DNA of 36,455 bases from Lentisphaerota bacterium (GTDB lineage: Bacteria > Verrucomicrobiota > Kiritimatiellia > JAAZAB01): the NCBI GenBank assembly GCA_016188985.1, contig JACPGM010000100.1, positions 1-36,455 on the forward strand, given 5' to 3'. A model generated the notes under the pieces. The model saw only the letters and a program-made list of their open reading frames with translations, searched no databases and had not been told where the DNA came from. Made by a program: the position numbers and the translations under genes. How positions within the stretch are numbered: position 1 is the stretch's first letter; every line of letters begins with the position of its first letter. Positions 23,117 to 32,200 of this stretch are shown here, in pieces.

Positions 23117-23256
23117 GCGCAAACAGCGCGGCGCCAGAAACGATTCGGCACATCGTAATTCCCCCCTTGGGAAGGTAAAGATAATAGTTGGGGCAATGTC
23201 AGTCTTGTGGGTGTCTGACTACGGTTGATATGTAGCAAGCTTGATCCACTCCAAAT

Positions 23257-23334
23257 GAGATTCCTCGGCCGGCCTCAGCCGACCTCGGAATGACCGTTGC
23301 TGCGTGTCATGTCGAGCGAAGTCGAGGCATCTCA
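23257..23334. repeat. TGAGATTCCTCG / GTCGAGGCATCTCA inverted repeat
   Basis: This is a degenerate relative of the 7547-7632 repeat: TGAGATTCCTCG (23257) opposes CGAGGCATCTCA (23323-23334), with CTCGGAATGAC and GTCATGTCGAGCGAAGTCGAG between. It lies in the 370-base gap before the metalloprotease gene. The rest of that gap shows no gene; a weak TTGTAA / GATAAA pair at 23413-23439 is the only promoter-like signal. Confidence 0.6.
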
Positions 23335-23496
23335 GCTTGGGCGTAGCATAGTTTTGGCTACCACCTAATAACTGATTGCTACTTGGGAATTACCGGGCTC
23401 GGTTTATTTTCTTGTAATTCAATGTGCTGGCGGATAAAGTTTCTTTAGCAATTAAGCCGGGAACCGCAATTTGGCTTAACACGAAAGGGGTGCGCT

Positions 23497-26001
23497 ATGA
23501 ACAAGTGGTTGCTGTTGACGGTGATCGGGTTGGCAGCCGGGACAGCCTATGGCTTTCTTCCGGAAGAATGGCCGGTTTCAAACCCGGCTCCGGGAAGCAA
23601 AGCGGCGGTAGCCGCCGCCAGGATTGTCCAGCCGAGCAGCGCTCAGTTGCAGGCGGCCGGCCAGTTGGCCGACGCCGAAATTCAGTGGGATCGGCAAACG
23701 GGCGCGCCGCTTTCGGTGCGGGCCAAGATGCTGGGAACATTGAACCTGGGCGGCAAGGGTCTGAAGGCGGCCGGGAACGGCAATTTTGCCGGGGATGCCA
23801 TCGCGGTGCTGGATAGCTTGAGCGCCGTGTATGCCGTTCAGGACGCGCAAAAGGAATTTGCCGTGCTGCGGGTTGAAGCCGATAATATCGGCTTCCATCA
23901 CGCGCGCGTTCGGCAGCTCCATCGCGGCTTGCGCGTAGTCGGCGCGCAAGTCATTGTCCACTTTAACCGGGCCAACCAGGCTTACCAGGTTAATGGCCGT
24001 TATGTTCCGGGCATTACCATTAACACTACCCCGGCGCTCACTGCCGAGCAAGCCGCGGCCAAAGCCCAGGCGGATTTACTCTCGCGCGGCAAGCCGGAGG
24101 GCGCGCTGCAGGGCACGCCCGAGCTGGTGGTGTATGCCGAGGGAGGCGCGGCTAAACTGGCTTTCGAGCTTATCCTGACTTACCCGGCGGCGCCGGGCGG
24201 CATTCCGGGGCGGTGGCTCTACGCGGTGGATGCGCTCACCGGCCAGATTCTGAACGCCTTCAACTCCATTCCCGCGGCGGATGCCTCCATCAGCGGCAAC
24301 CGCCTGGCCGGGGAAGGCGGCGCGAGCGTAAACGTGACCGGCACGCTCTCGGGCGGATTGTATTACCTGCAACACACCCTGTGGCTCATTCATAATGCCG
24401 ATACTACCGGGTCCTTTACCGACAGCAACAGCGATGCCCGCCGATCAACCGCCAGTTGGGGCGTTTCCGATACCATTGAAATGTCGGGCGCTTATAATTT
24501 CAGCGCGATTCAAAATTATTTTTCCACAGTGCACAGCCGGAACAGCTACAATAACGCGGGAGCACAGGCCACGGTAAACGTACACCAGGAGTATGGCGTC
24601 ACCTATAATAACGCTTACTGGGACCCGAGTGTTGGGCAGTTTTTTTTCTTTGATGGTGACGGGGCCAGCTTGAATGGCCTGACCGTCACCGACGTAGCCG
24701 CGCACGAGTTCACCCACGCGGTCACGACCTATACCGCCGACCTTGTCTACCAGAATGAACCCGGCGCGTTGAACGAATCATTTTCCGATATTTTTGGCGC
24801 ATTGGTTGAGTTTTATTTTCAGCCGGATGGGCGTAGCGCTTATCCCGACAAGACCGCCGGGTCTGCCGACTGGCTATTGGCCGAAGACGCCGAAGTGTCC
24901 CAGACCGCCATGCGCGACATGCGCAACCCCAGCCGCTACAGTCAGCCGAGCAAATATAACGGCACTTCCTGGTACACGGGATCCCAAGATAACGGCGGAG
25001 TCCACATCAATAGCGGCGTGCAGAATTTTTTCTTTTATCTGCTCTGTGAAGGCGGCAGCGGCAGTAATGACGGCACAAGCTATGACCTGACCGGTATCGG
25101 CTTCACCAATGCCGCGCGCGTAGCTTTCCGGGCCTTGACCGTGTATTGCACCGCCAACACCGATTACTCGGCCGTGCGCTCCGCCTGGGTTTCGGCGGCC
25201 ACCGATATTGATTCAAGCTTAGTCAGCGCGGTGGAGGCGGCCTGGGACGCGGTTGGCGTCAGCGCGGGCGGCGGTGGCGGCGGCGGTGGCGGTCCGACGG
25301 AGCGCTATACGCCGCTCATGTATGATTATGACGGCGACTATTATGGCGATCCGACCATCTATGATTCCGTCACCGGTTATTGGTACATTCGCCTGTCCGG
25401 CGCCGGGTATAACCAGGTATCAGGCCTCTGGGGCGGCTCAGGCTACCAGCCGCTCGCGGGGTATTTCGATAACGACTGGAGTTATGATCCTACGATCTAT
25501 GATTCTTCGTCGGGCAACTGGTTCATGCTGCTCTCTACTTATAACTTTGATTCCTATGCATATCTGACCTGGGGCGGCGGCTCGATGCTCACGCCGGTCT
25601 GCGGCGACTTTGATGGCGATCTCTACGCTGATCCAACCGTATATGCGCAGTCAGTCGGCATTTGGCATATCCTCATGTCTTCCTATGAGTGGGAAGCTTA
25701 TTATGCGCTTAGCTTTTCCGCCCCTGTGGGCTTCTTGCCCTTCATGGGCGATTTCGACGGCGACGGCTGGGGTGATCCCACGTTCTATGACCCGGACACA
25801 GGCTACTGGTATTTCCTGCTCTCGAGCACAAATTTGACATCCTATGATTCACTATGGTTCGGTCTGCCCGGGTATACCCCCACCTTCGGCGACTTTGATG
25901 GCGACCTCCGCGCTGACCCGATCGTTCGATCGTCAGCCGGGGTTTGGTACGTTCTCCTGTCCAGCTCCGGGTATCAGAACTACATCTATTTTTCGTGGTA
26001 A
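23497..26001 (+). CDS. Secreted thermolysin-like (M4) metalloprotease with C-terminal DxDxD repeats
   Basis: An 834-residue pre-pro-enzyme. There is a signal peptide (MNKWLLLTVIGLAAGTAYG), then an FTP/PepSY-like propeptide (to about residue 270). The M4 catalytic domain has HEFTH (His403, Glu404, His407), the third zinc ligand Glu427 in LNESFSD, and HINSG (transition-state His) near 505. After residue about 590 comes a poly-Gly linker, then five repeats of 46-50 residues with the pattern GDFDGDxxxDPTxYDxxTGxWYxLLS. These resemble FG-GAP/VCBS-type repeats, whose DxDxD loops bind calcium. It digests extracellular protein. AAAGGGG precedes the ATG by 6 bases. The TAA overlaps the next ATG by one base (TAATG), so expression is coupled to the glycosyltransferase. 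Confidence 0.93.
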   Translation: MNKWLLLTVIGLAAGTAYGFLPEEWPVSNPAPGSKAAVAAARIVQPSSAQLQAAGQLADAEIQWDRQTGAPLSVRAKMLGTLNLGGKGLKAAGNGNFAGDAIAVLDSLSAVYAVQDAQKEFAVLRVEADNIGFHHARVRQLHRGLRVVGAQVIVHFNRANQAYQVNGRYVPGITINTTPALTAEQAAAKAQADLLSRGKPEGALQGTPELVVYAEGGAAKLAFELILTYPAAPGGIPGRWLYAVDALTGQILNAFNSIPAADASISGNRLAGEGGASVNVTGTLSGGLYYLQHTLWLIHNADTTGSFTDSNSDARRSTASWGVSDTIEMSGAYNFSAIQNYFSTVHSRNSYNNAGAQATVNVHQEYGVTYNNAYWDPSVGQFFFFDGDGASLNGLTVTDVAAHEFTHAVTTYTADLVYQNEPGALNESFSDIFGALVEFYFQPDGRSAYPDKTAGSADWLLAEDAEVSQTAMRDMRNPSRYSQPSKYNGTSWYTGSQDNGGVHINSGVQNFFFYLLCEGGSGSNDGTSYDLTGIGFTNAARVAFRALTVYCTANTDYSAVRSAWVSAATDIDSSLVSAVEAAWDAVGVSAGGGGGGGGGPTERYTPLMYDYDGDYYGDPTIYDSVTGYWYIRLSGAGYNQVSGLWGGSGYQPLAGYFDNDWSYDPTIYDSSSGNWFMLLSTYNFDSYAYLTWGGGSMLTPVCGDFDGDLYADPTVYAQSVGIWHILMSSYEWEAYYALSFSAPVGFLPFMGDFDGDGWGDPTFYDPDTGYWYFLLSSTNLTSYDSLWFGLPGYTPTFGDFDGDLRADPIVRSSAGVWYVLLSSSGYQNYIYFSW

Positions 26002-27764
26002 TGCGGGACATACTGCCGAGCCGGGATTATCGCGGCGCCTGGCTGGTGCTGGCAATTTTCTGCGCCTTTGGTGTCTTTGACCATTCCTTATGGTCCAGCA
26101 ACGACACTCGCGAAGGCGCCATGATCCGCGAGATGGTGCGCGAGGGCGTCTGGGTTACCCCCGTTTTCAACGGCCGGCCTTATCTGGAAAAGCCGCCGCT
26201 TTTGCACTGGACCGCCGTGGCGCTCTGCAAGCTGTTCGGCCGGGTGAACGAAGGCCTGGTGCGCCTGCCGGCCGCCCTTTACGGTTTCGGCGCCCTTTTG
26301 ATCATTGGCCGCTGGGCGCGCGCCTTGGGCCGCGAGCGCGCCGGCCTGGTGGCCGCTTTCCTCTGCGCCACTTCCGCGCTCTACTTCGAATATTCCCGGA
26401 TTGTGCTCACCGATGCGGCGCTCACTTTCATGGTCGTGCTCTCGCTCTACCTTTTCTGGCGGGCTTACACGGCCGGCTCAACCAACCAGAAACGCTGGAT
26501 TCCCTTTCTGGCGGCGGCGGCCCTCGCGTTTTACGCCAAGGGCCTCATCGGGCCGGGCCTGATATGGGTAGCGGTTGGCGCTTTCCTGGCCTACCGGCGC
26601 GAATGGAAATTAATTGTTGCCCTCGGCGCGGTCTTTAGCGTGCTCTTTGTGCTGATACTCGCGCCGTGGGTCGCCGCCTTGTGGCGTTCCGGCGGGCCTG
26701 GCTTTCTCCACAGCGTCTTCTGGGAAAATCAGTTCGGCCGCTTCCTGGCTTTCAACGATCCCAACCTGCCGCTGGACCCTTATTATGTCCACAAAGAACC
26801 GGTTTTGTTCTATCTCATCAGCCTGCCGGTGCGGCTGCTGCCCTGGACCTTGCTGGTAATCCCGGCGCTCATCTATTTCTTCCGCAAAAAAAGTCCGGTC
26901 GAGGGTCTGGCGGCAACGTTCATCCGCTGCGCGCTCCTTGGCATGCTGGCTCTGCTGCACGTCTCTTCCGCCAAGGCGGCCTGCTATACCCTGCCGATTT
27001 TTCCGGTCTTATTCCTGATGACCGGCATCTGGCTGGAAGATACCGCCATCCTCTGGCAATCCGCGCTCGATCGGCGCCTGATCGGTTTGACTTTTGGCCT
27101 GGTTGGATTTGTAGTGCTGGCCGTGCCTTTGCTCTATTTGCTGATATTTGCGAATCCCCTTGTTTTTATACACTTGAAAGGACCCAGTGTGGCATCTGCA
27201 AGTTTCATCTTGGAGCCGATTGCTCTTGCGACCGGCATTTTCGCTTGGAGGCGGCTTGAGCGCATATTTCGTTCCGGCCGGCGGAACGAGACCATTCTCA
27301 CCAAGCCCATGGTTCTGGCGGTCCTTGGACTGGTGAATGCCGCGGCCTTTCTGCCGTACGTAGATTTTGATCGCTCTTACAAGCCTTTAGCCGCACTGGT
27401 CCGTGAGGAGCTCAACGCCGGCGCGCGCATGGCATTGGCCGGCGAACGCGAGCGCGATCTGGGCGCCCTGATGTTTTACTTAGATTCGCGCCTGAAGGTT
27501 GTCGCGCTGACCAATGCCACGGAATGGCAAGCCCATCTCTATGAGCAGCCCGGCCGCGCCGGTATTGTTGTGGCCAAAAGTGATTTACCTCAAGCCGAGC
27601 ACCTGTTGCTGGGCCAGCCCTTCAAAACAATTCAGCCGACAAACTGCGGAACCAAGAGCCGCGCGTTCCGGCTGATAATGAACGCAGCCGATACCACTTT
27701 GCCGCTTAAAGCGCCTGCTTCCCAGAACACCAGCGGGATTAGGCCCAAAGAAGGAACCCCTTAG
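26001..27764 (+). CDS. GT39/ArnT-like membrane glycosyltransferase
   Basis: A 587-residue multi-spanning membrane protein of the ArnT/PMT (glycosyltransferase family 39/83) type. The first periplasmic loop after TM1 has SSNDTREGAMIREMVREGVWVTPVFNGRPYLEKPPLLHW. Its D-x-R-E segment holds the catalytic acid of the family, and the YLEKPPLLHW stretch is diagnostic. EYSRIVLTDAALTFMVVLSLYLFW follows, and about ten hydrophobic spans come before a short C-terminal globular domain. Such enzymes move a sugar from a polyprenyl-phosphate carrier to lipid A, protein or another acceptor outside the membrane. The start ATG at 26001 overlaps the protease stop. Coupling to a secreted protease hints at modification of secreted protein, but that is inference. 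Confidence 0.9.
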   Translation: MRDILPSRDYRGAWLVLAIFCAFGVFDHSLWSSNDTREGAMIREMVREGVWVTPVFNGRPYLEKPPLLHWTAVALCKLFGRVNEGLVRLPAALYGFGALLIIGRWARALGRERAGLVAAFLCATSALYFEYSRIVLTDAALTFMVVLSLYLFWRAYTAGSTNQKRWIPFLAAAALAFYAKGLIGPGLIWVAVGAFLAYRREWKLIVALGAVFSVLFVLILAPWVAALWRSGGPGFLHSVFWENQFGRFLAFNDPNLPLDPYYVHKEPVLFYLISLPVRLLPWTLLVIPALIYFFRKKSPVEGLAATFIRCALLGMLALLHVSSAKAACYTLPIFPVLFLMTGIWLEDTAILWQSALDRRLIGLTFGLVGFVVLAVPLLYLLIFANPLVFIHLKGPSVASASFILEPIALATGIFAWRRLERIFRSGRRNETILTKPMVLAVLGLVNAAAFLPYVDFDRSYKPLAALVREELNAGARMALAGERERDLGALMFYLDSRLKVVALTNATEWQAHLYEQPGRAGIVVAKSDLPQAEHLLLGQPFKTIQPTNCGTKSRAFRLIMNAADTTLPLKAPASQNTSGIRPKEGTP

Positions 27765-27780
27765 TCATCGGGGGTAAAAT

Positions 27781-27829
27781 GGCGCGACACGAGGTCGCGC
27801 CCTACGTAGGGCCTCAGCTTGCTGAGGCC
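27781..27829. repeat. Head-to-head pair of GTAG-footed palindromes (BIME-like)
   Basis: Palindrome GGCGCGAC / GTCGCGCC (27781-27801) is followed directly by CTAC (27802-27805), then GTAG (27806-27809), then palindrome GGCCTCAGCTTGCTGAGGCC (27810-27829). The GTAG/CTAC feet abut the stems exactly and meet tail to tail. It lies in the gap after the glycosyltransferase and may also stop transcription. Confidence 0.85.
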
Positions 27830-27903
27830 ATTGGGATCGCCGACCACCCAATAACTGATGGGTTTCCTAAAGAAATCCAACTACCCGAACGGCGGAAGGA
27901 TAA

Positions 27904-28572
27904 ATGAATAATAACACCCTCAACCAAACCCATGCTCCGCCGCATCGGCCGGGTAAGCTGCGCTGCCTGATCAAAGCCCTGTTGGTAATCCTCGCATTAA
28001 TTGCCGGAGCCGGGGCGCTCTGGGAACTTGCCCTCAAAGACCGCTTGATTGCCAGGCGCTGGGGAGTGGTGGAGAGCGGCCTCATTTATCGCAGCGGGCG
28101 GCTGCCCAGCAGTCGCATTGCCGCGGTGCTGGCAAATCAGCGTATTGCCGTCCTCATTGATCTCACGGAAAATCTGCCCGCCAATCAGCTCCAACTCCAG
28201 GAGCGGGTAGCGGCGGCAAATCTGGGGATTGCGTATTATAATTTTCCGCTGCGCGGGGACGGGACCGGCGATATCGCTCACTACGCCCAAGCCATTCAAG
28301 TCCTGCACCGCGCGCGGCGGGCCGGCCAACCGGTGCTGATTCATTGCGCCGCCGGCGCCCAGCGCACGGGCGGAGTTGTGGCCGCCTACCGGGTTCTGGT
28401 GGAACGCCGCCCACACGCCGAGGCGCGCGCCGAGCTCCAGCGCTACGGCTGGCAACCGGGTAAAGACCAGGTGCTGCTCGATTATCTGAACGCCAACATG
28501 GCCGAACTGGCCGCGCGGTTGCAAACCTTGCAGGTCATTGAAACTGTCCCCAATCCCCTGCCGAGGTTGTAA
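27904..28572 (+). CDS. Membrane-anchored dual-specificity/tyrosine phosphatase-like protein
   Basis: A 222-residue protein. A cytoplasmic or basic N-terminus (to Lys24) is followed by one membrane span (ALLVILALIAGAGALWELAL). Next come the DSP-like strand GLIYRSGRLPSSRIAAVLANQRIAVLIDL and the P-loop HCAAGAQRTGG with nucleophile Cys148 and Arg154, the CX5R signature. The topology puts the catalytic domain on the far side of the membrane if the N-terminus stays inside. The general acid may be Asp119 or Asp123 in RGDGTGD. Such proteins resemble the beta-propeller-less phosphatases found with envelope enzymes. GGAAGGA precedes the ATG by 4 bases. Substrate (phosphotyrosine, phosphoinositol, polyprenyl phosphate) is open. 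Confidence 0.87.
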   Translation: MNNNTLNQTHAPPHRPGKLRCLIKALLVILALIAGAGALWELALKDRLIARRWGVVESGLIYRSGRLPSSRIAAVLANQRIAVLIDLTENLPANQLQLQERVAAANLGIAYYNFPLRGDGTGDIAHYAQAIQVLHRARRAGQPVLIHCAAGAQRTGGVVAAYRVLVERRPHAEARAELQRYGWQPGKDQVLLDYLNANMAELAARLQTLQVIETVPNPLPRL

Positions 28573-28655
28573 CTTGTCCCGCGCCGTGCAAGGCTTGCGC
28601 TGTTATTTAGCGATACGGAAGAACGGCGCAACATGGCCGGTCCATTCCACCATGC

Positions 28656-29144
28656 ATGGAAGAGACGAAAGAACCGATGTGTATTGAGAAGATGGAAGGC
28701 AATCAACCAAGAAGGAAGGTTTTGCCGCATGAACGCCCGGCTTGGGTTCGTGAAGATGCGGTCTTCTTTGTCACTGTTTGTTGCGAACCGCGCGGGCAGA
28801 ATCAGTTGTGCCGTGAGACGGTTGCTGGCAAATTGTTCGAGACGGTGGAGTTTCGGCAGGATAAGGGTGAATGGTATGTGCATTTATTGATCCTGATGCC
28901 TGACCTTATGCACGGCTTGATCTCGTTCCCATTGGATCAAAGCATGCGCCAAGTGATATCGGAATGGAAAGAATCTGTGGCGCGCCGAGCGGGTGTACGG
29001 TGGCAGAGGGGTTTTTTCGATCATCGTTTAAGAAATGACGAAATTTATGTGGAGAAGGCCCATTACATCCGGATGAATCCGGTTCGAAAGGGATTGGTCA
29101 AAAATTATGATAATTGGCCATATGTTTGGCCCAAGAAGACATAG
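28656..29144 (+). CDS. REP-associated tyrosine transposase (RAYT, IS200-like)
   Basis: A 162-residue Y1-type transposase. Typical stretches are RPAWVREDAVFFVTVCCEPRGQNQL, WYVHLLILMPDLMHGLISFP, the WK segment, GVRWQRGFFDHRLRNDE and EKAHYIRMNPVRKGLVKNYDNWPYVWP. The last carries the catalytic Tyr region. RAYTs are single-copy, lack IS ends, and cut and move REP palindromes by a GTAG foot. The metal-binding HUH motif is altered: MPDLMH instead of the usual MPDHLH, so the first His is Leu84 (codon CTT at 28905; one base from CAT). The start is uncertain among ATGs at 28656, 28677 and 28692. GTAG-footed palindromes follow from 29163. Confidence 0.88.
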   Translation: MEETKEPMCIEKMEGNQPRRKVLPHERPAWVREDAVFFVTVCCEPRGQNQLCRETVAGKLFETVEFRQDKGEWYVHLLILMPDLMHGLISFPLDQSMRQVISEWKESVARRAGVRWQRGFFDHRLRNDEIYVEKAHYIRMNPVRKGLVKNYDNWPYVWPKKT

Positions 29145-29162
29145 CCGTATCATAGAAAAGGC

Positions 29163-29188
29163 GGCGGGACAGGGCTGTCCCGCCCTAC
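29163..29188. repeat. GTAG-footed palindrome (REP-like), 3' of RAYT
   Basis: A perfect 10-base stem, GGCGGGACAG / CTGTCCCGCC with a 2-base loop (29163-29184), is followed at once by CTAC (29185-29188). It starts 18 bases after the RAYT stop and could also end transcription from both convergent genes. Confidence 0.9.
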
Positions 29189-29222
29189 CGCAAAAAAACA
29201 CGAAGGCAGCAGATGACAAAAG

Positions 29223-29247
29223 GTAGGGCCGCACAGCTTGTGCGGCC
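29223..29247. repeat. GTAG-footed palindrome (REP-like), opposite orientation
   Basis: GTAG (29223-29226) directly precedes a perfect 9-base stem GGCCGCACA / TGTGCGGCC with a 3-base loop (29227-29247). With the palindrome at 29163 it makes an inverted pair separated by 34 bases, between the RAYT gene and the convergent giant gene. Confidence 0.9.
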
Positions 29248-29284
29248 GTAGTACCGCCAACTGCGGCAGACAACTACCGGCTCA

Positions 29285-32200
29285 CTACTTCTCGACCGAG
29301 ATCTCAAAGCCATTGAGCATGGGGGCGGTGGTCCAGTCGAAGTTGGTGGCCTTGCTCACCAGTTCCAGGGTGAGGTTGGTTGCGGCCATGATGCCCCGGA
29401 ACTCCAGCGCCAGCGGCCGACGCGGAGCGCCGGAAAGCCGGGCAATATCGAGCGCCTGAGTCACGCAATTGTTCTGGAGAAAGACGTCAAACACCCGCGT
29501 CCCGGGGGCTGCGTCGTATAACTCGGCAAAATGCAGGCGCACGGTATAGCTCCGCGCCGGGCTGGCGGCGCTCTGGCGAAAGTCTACCGGGACAAAGCCC
29601 CAATCCGGGTGCCCCGTCAGTTGGCCGCGGCGGCTGAAATCAATGAGCAGTTTGTCATGGCTCAAACCCGCCTGCTCCAGCGTACGCCAGGGAATCGCCA
29701 ATTCGCCAATGAAAACCGCCTCGTTCGTCTTGACCGCGCCGCGCCACTCGCCGTCCCATTGGCTGTCCTCTTCCATCTGGGCCGCCGCAAGACCGGGCTT
29801 GGCTGAGTTGGTCAGCCAATCCAGTGTCCAGGGCGCGCTGGGCGCCTCGGCCAGACGCAGGCGCTGGAGGGCCCGCGGATGAAAGCCCGCATGACCTTCC
29901 GGATGCCACATCATGCGGAACCAGTCGCCTGCCTTAGGACTTTCGTAGTCAGCGTCGTTAATCATGACCTGCAGGGCAACCTCGCGGCCAGGTTCCGGGA
30001 CAATGCTTAAGTTAGACCAGGGCAGAAGTATTTCCACATCATACCCTTCGGTGGTCCGTGCGCCGGCCACTGTGGCGGTCAGGGCCGTGCGAAAATCAGG
30101 ACGCCGGTCCCAGAAGAAAGTCCGGGCTTTGGGCTGCAGGCCATCGACGCCCGGTCCAACGCAAAGTTGAAAGCGATTGCGGGAACTCCTGCTCTCGGCC
30201 ATGAAAAGTTCGAGGGAGTCCCTGGTCCACATAGCCGGCTGAGACGGGTATTCCACCACGACATCATCACGCACGTTGGCAAAGATGAGCAGACCGCGCT
30301 CATCCCAGCCTAAGCGGAACGCAGGCGCAAAGCTGTTGGTGGCGCGCGTGGCGCCGGCGGCTTTGACCAATCCCTCCACACGATAGCCATTGGTGCCCCA
30401 GTCGGCAGAGTGCGCGTCAATGCTGATATCCTTAAGGCGCGGAATATTTAGCGGGGGGAACTTGTCATCGTGGTTGCCCAGAGCGTCATAGCGCGCGCCG
30501 GACGCGGAAACTCCCAAATGCACGGACTTCTCCCGTTTTTGATCGCTGAGGGTAACCTCGCATGATTCGCCTTCCCACACGGGCGCGTCCTTGCCGGCGA
30601 CGGCCGGCTTCGGCGGCGGCACTATCCCGCGGCGGTCAATCTCGGCCGGCCGCCGGTAAGCCAGGTAGAGGTTGGCGGCGTCGTGCCGCAGAAAAACGGT
30701 TGAACGCTCGTCGCGCACGGCCAGCGGGAATTTACCATCCCAGCAGGCATCAGCGAGCACGCCGTCAATCGCCGGCTCATTGGTCGTTGCCAGGCTGACA
30801 ATAGCGCCGATATTTTCCAGACCCAGCGAAAGCCGCTTGAGCCCGACAATGCCGCTGGCATAGATCCAGGGCCGGCTCGTGCCCGCGATTGGCGTCCGGT
30901 CGGCGTTAATCCGGTCCGGGCCAAGTTCGGCGCTCAGCTCAAGGGAACAGTCAAGTTTCAGGCCGGTCTCGGGACGGGGCAGACCTAACCAGAGCCGGCC
31001 CTCTTCGTCGCGCCGGTCGCCGGGCGCGCCCAGGTTGAGCGCCAACTCGCGGGTAATTCCTTGGGCCGGCTCGCTATAGAAAATGGCCCAATCCTCGTTC
31101 CGGCGCCGGTGGGCCGGCGCCAGGGCAAAGGCCGACCGGAAATTATACGAGCAAACGCAGGCGCCGGCGCCGTCGTTGGCGATCAAGAGGCCCAGAGCCG
31201 GCATCATGTTCAACGCGCAGGCCGGGCGCACTCCTGAGAAGTTGCGCAGGCCGCTGGCGTCTTCCAGATCATAAATCCCATAAGTGGCTGAACGGAAAAA
31301 GTGCATCGTGGCCGAGGAGATGATCCCGCCGCACCCGTGCGTTCGCAAATAAGTCTGGACGACATCCACGCCCGTTAACGGATCCGGGCGGGATTGGCCG
31401 AGGGCCACTACCGGCACGGGCACTTGCGCCAGCGCATGGGGCGGAAGCATCTCCCACGGCCGCACCTCGTCCTCGGCTTTATCCCAGCCTTTGACATCCT
31501 TGCGATAAGTTGCCTCAGGCCGGCCGGTCTGAGCATCGAGGGCCAGGCACTCTTCCCGGAAATGCACATAAACCGTATCGTCATCAGCCGCAACGACGCC
31601 AACTTTCCACGCCAACCCGGGTATAGCCCGCGACCAGAGCTTGCTGCCGTTATAAGCGTCCACGGCAATCAGCTCGTTCTGGCCGACAATGAAATACCGT
31701 CCGTTAGCCACAATGGGCGGAACGGAAATGTGCTGACTGAAAGGCAGCGCCGGGCCAGGAGCGCCGAACCAGATAAGTTCCAGCGGCCACTTGAGCCGCT
31801 GGTCGCTGGCCACCGGCGCGTTCCAGTCGAAGGCGCCGGCAAGCTTGCCGCGCACGACGCGGGCGACCTCGCCGTTCACGCCCGGCTCAAGGAATTCGCC
31901 GGCCGGCAACTCGGCGCCGGCCATCAGCGTCTTAGCCTCGGCCGCCGACAAACCCGGAAAGCACAGCACTCCGCCACAGGGCCGCAGCACACGGTAAAGT
32001 TCCGCGCCGGACAAGCCGGCGAGCGGCGCGGCCACCACGACCAGATTGGCGAAGAAATCGGGATGCGGAAGCCTGCCCGCAATGCTATCCGCCACAGGCG
32101 GATTGTAGGCGGGTTGGTTGGTCGGGGAAAGGTGTTGTACCGAAACCTGCGAGCCGTATAGCGCGGTTTGATTGAGAAAATGTTCGCGCGCGGTAGCAAC

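Noticed and set aside
23424-23816. Plus-strand frame overlapping the start of the metalloprotease gene
   Set aside because: It runs out of frame over the signal peptide and propeptide of a clearly real gene.
27781-27829. Simple rho-independent terminator after the glycosyltransferase gene
   Set aside because: No T-tract follows either stem; the GTAG/CTAC feet and pairing fit the REP-like family better, although a secondary role in termination is possible.
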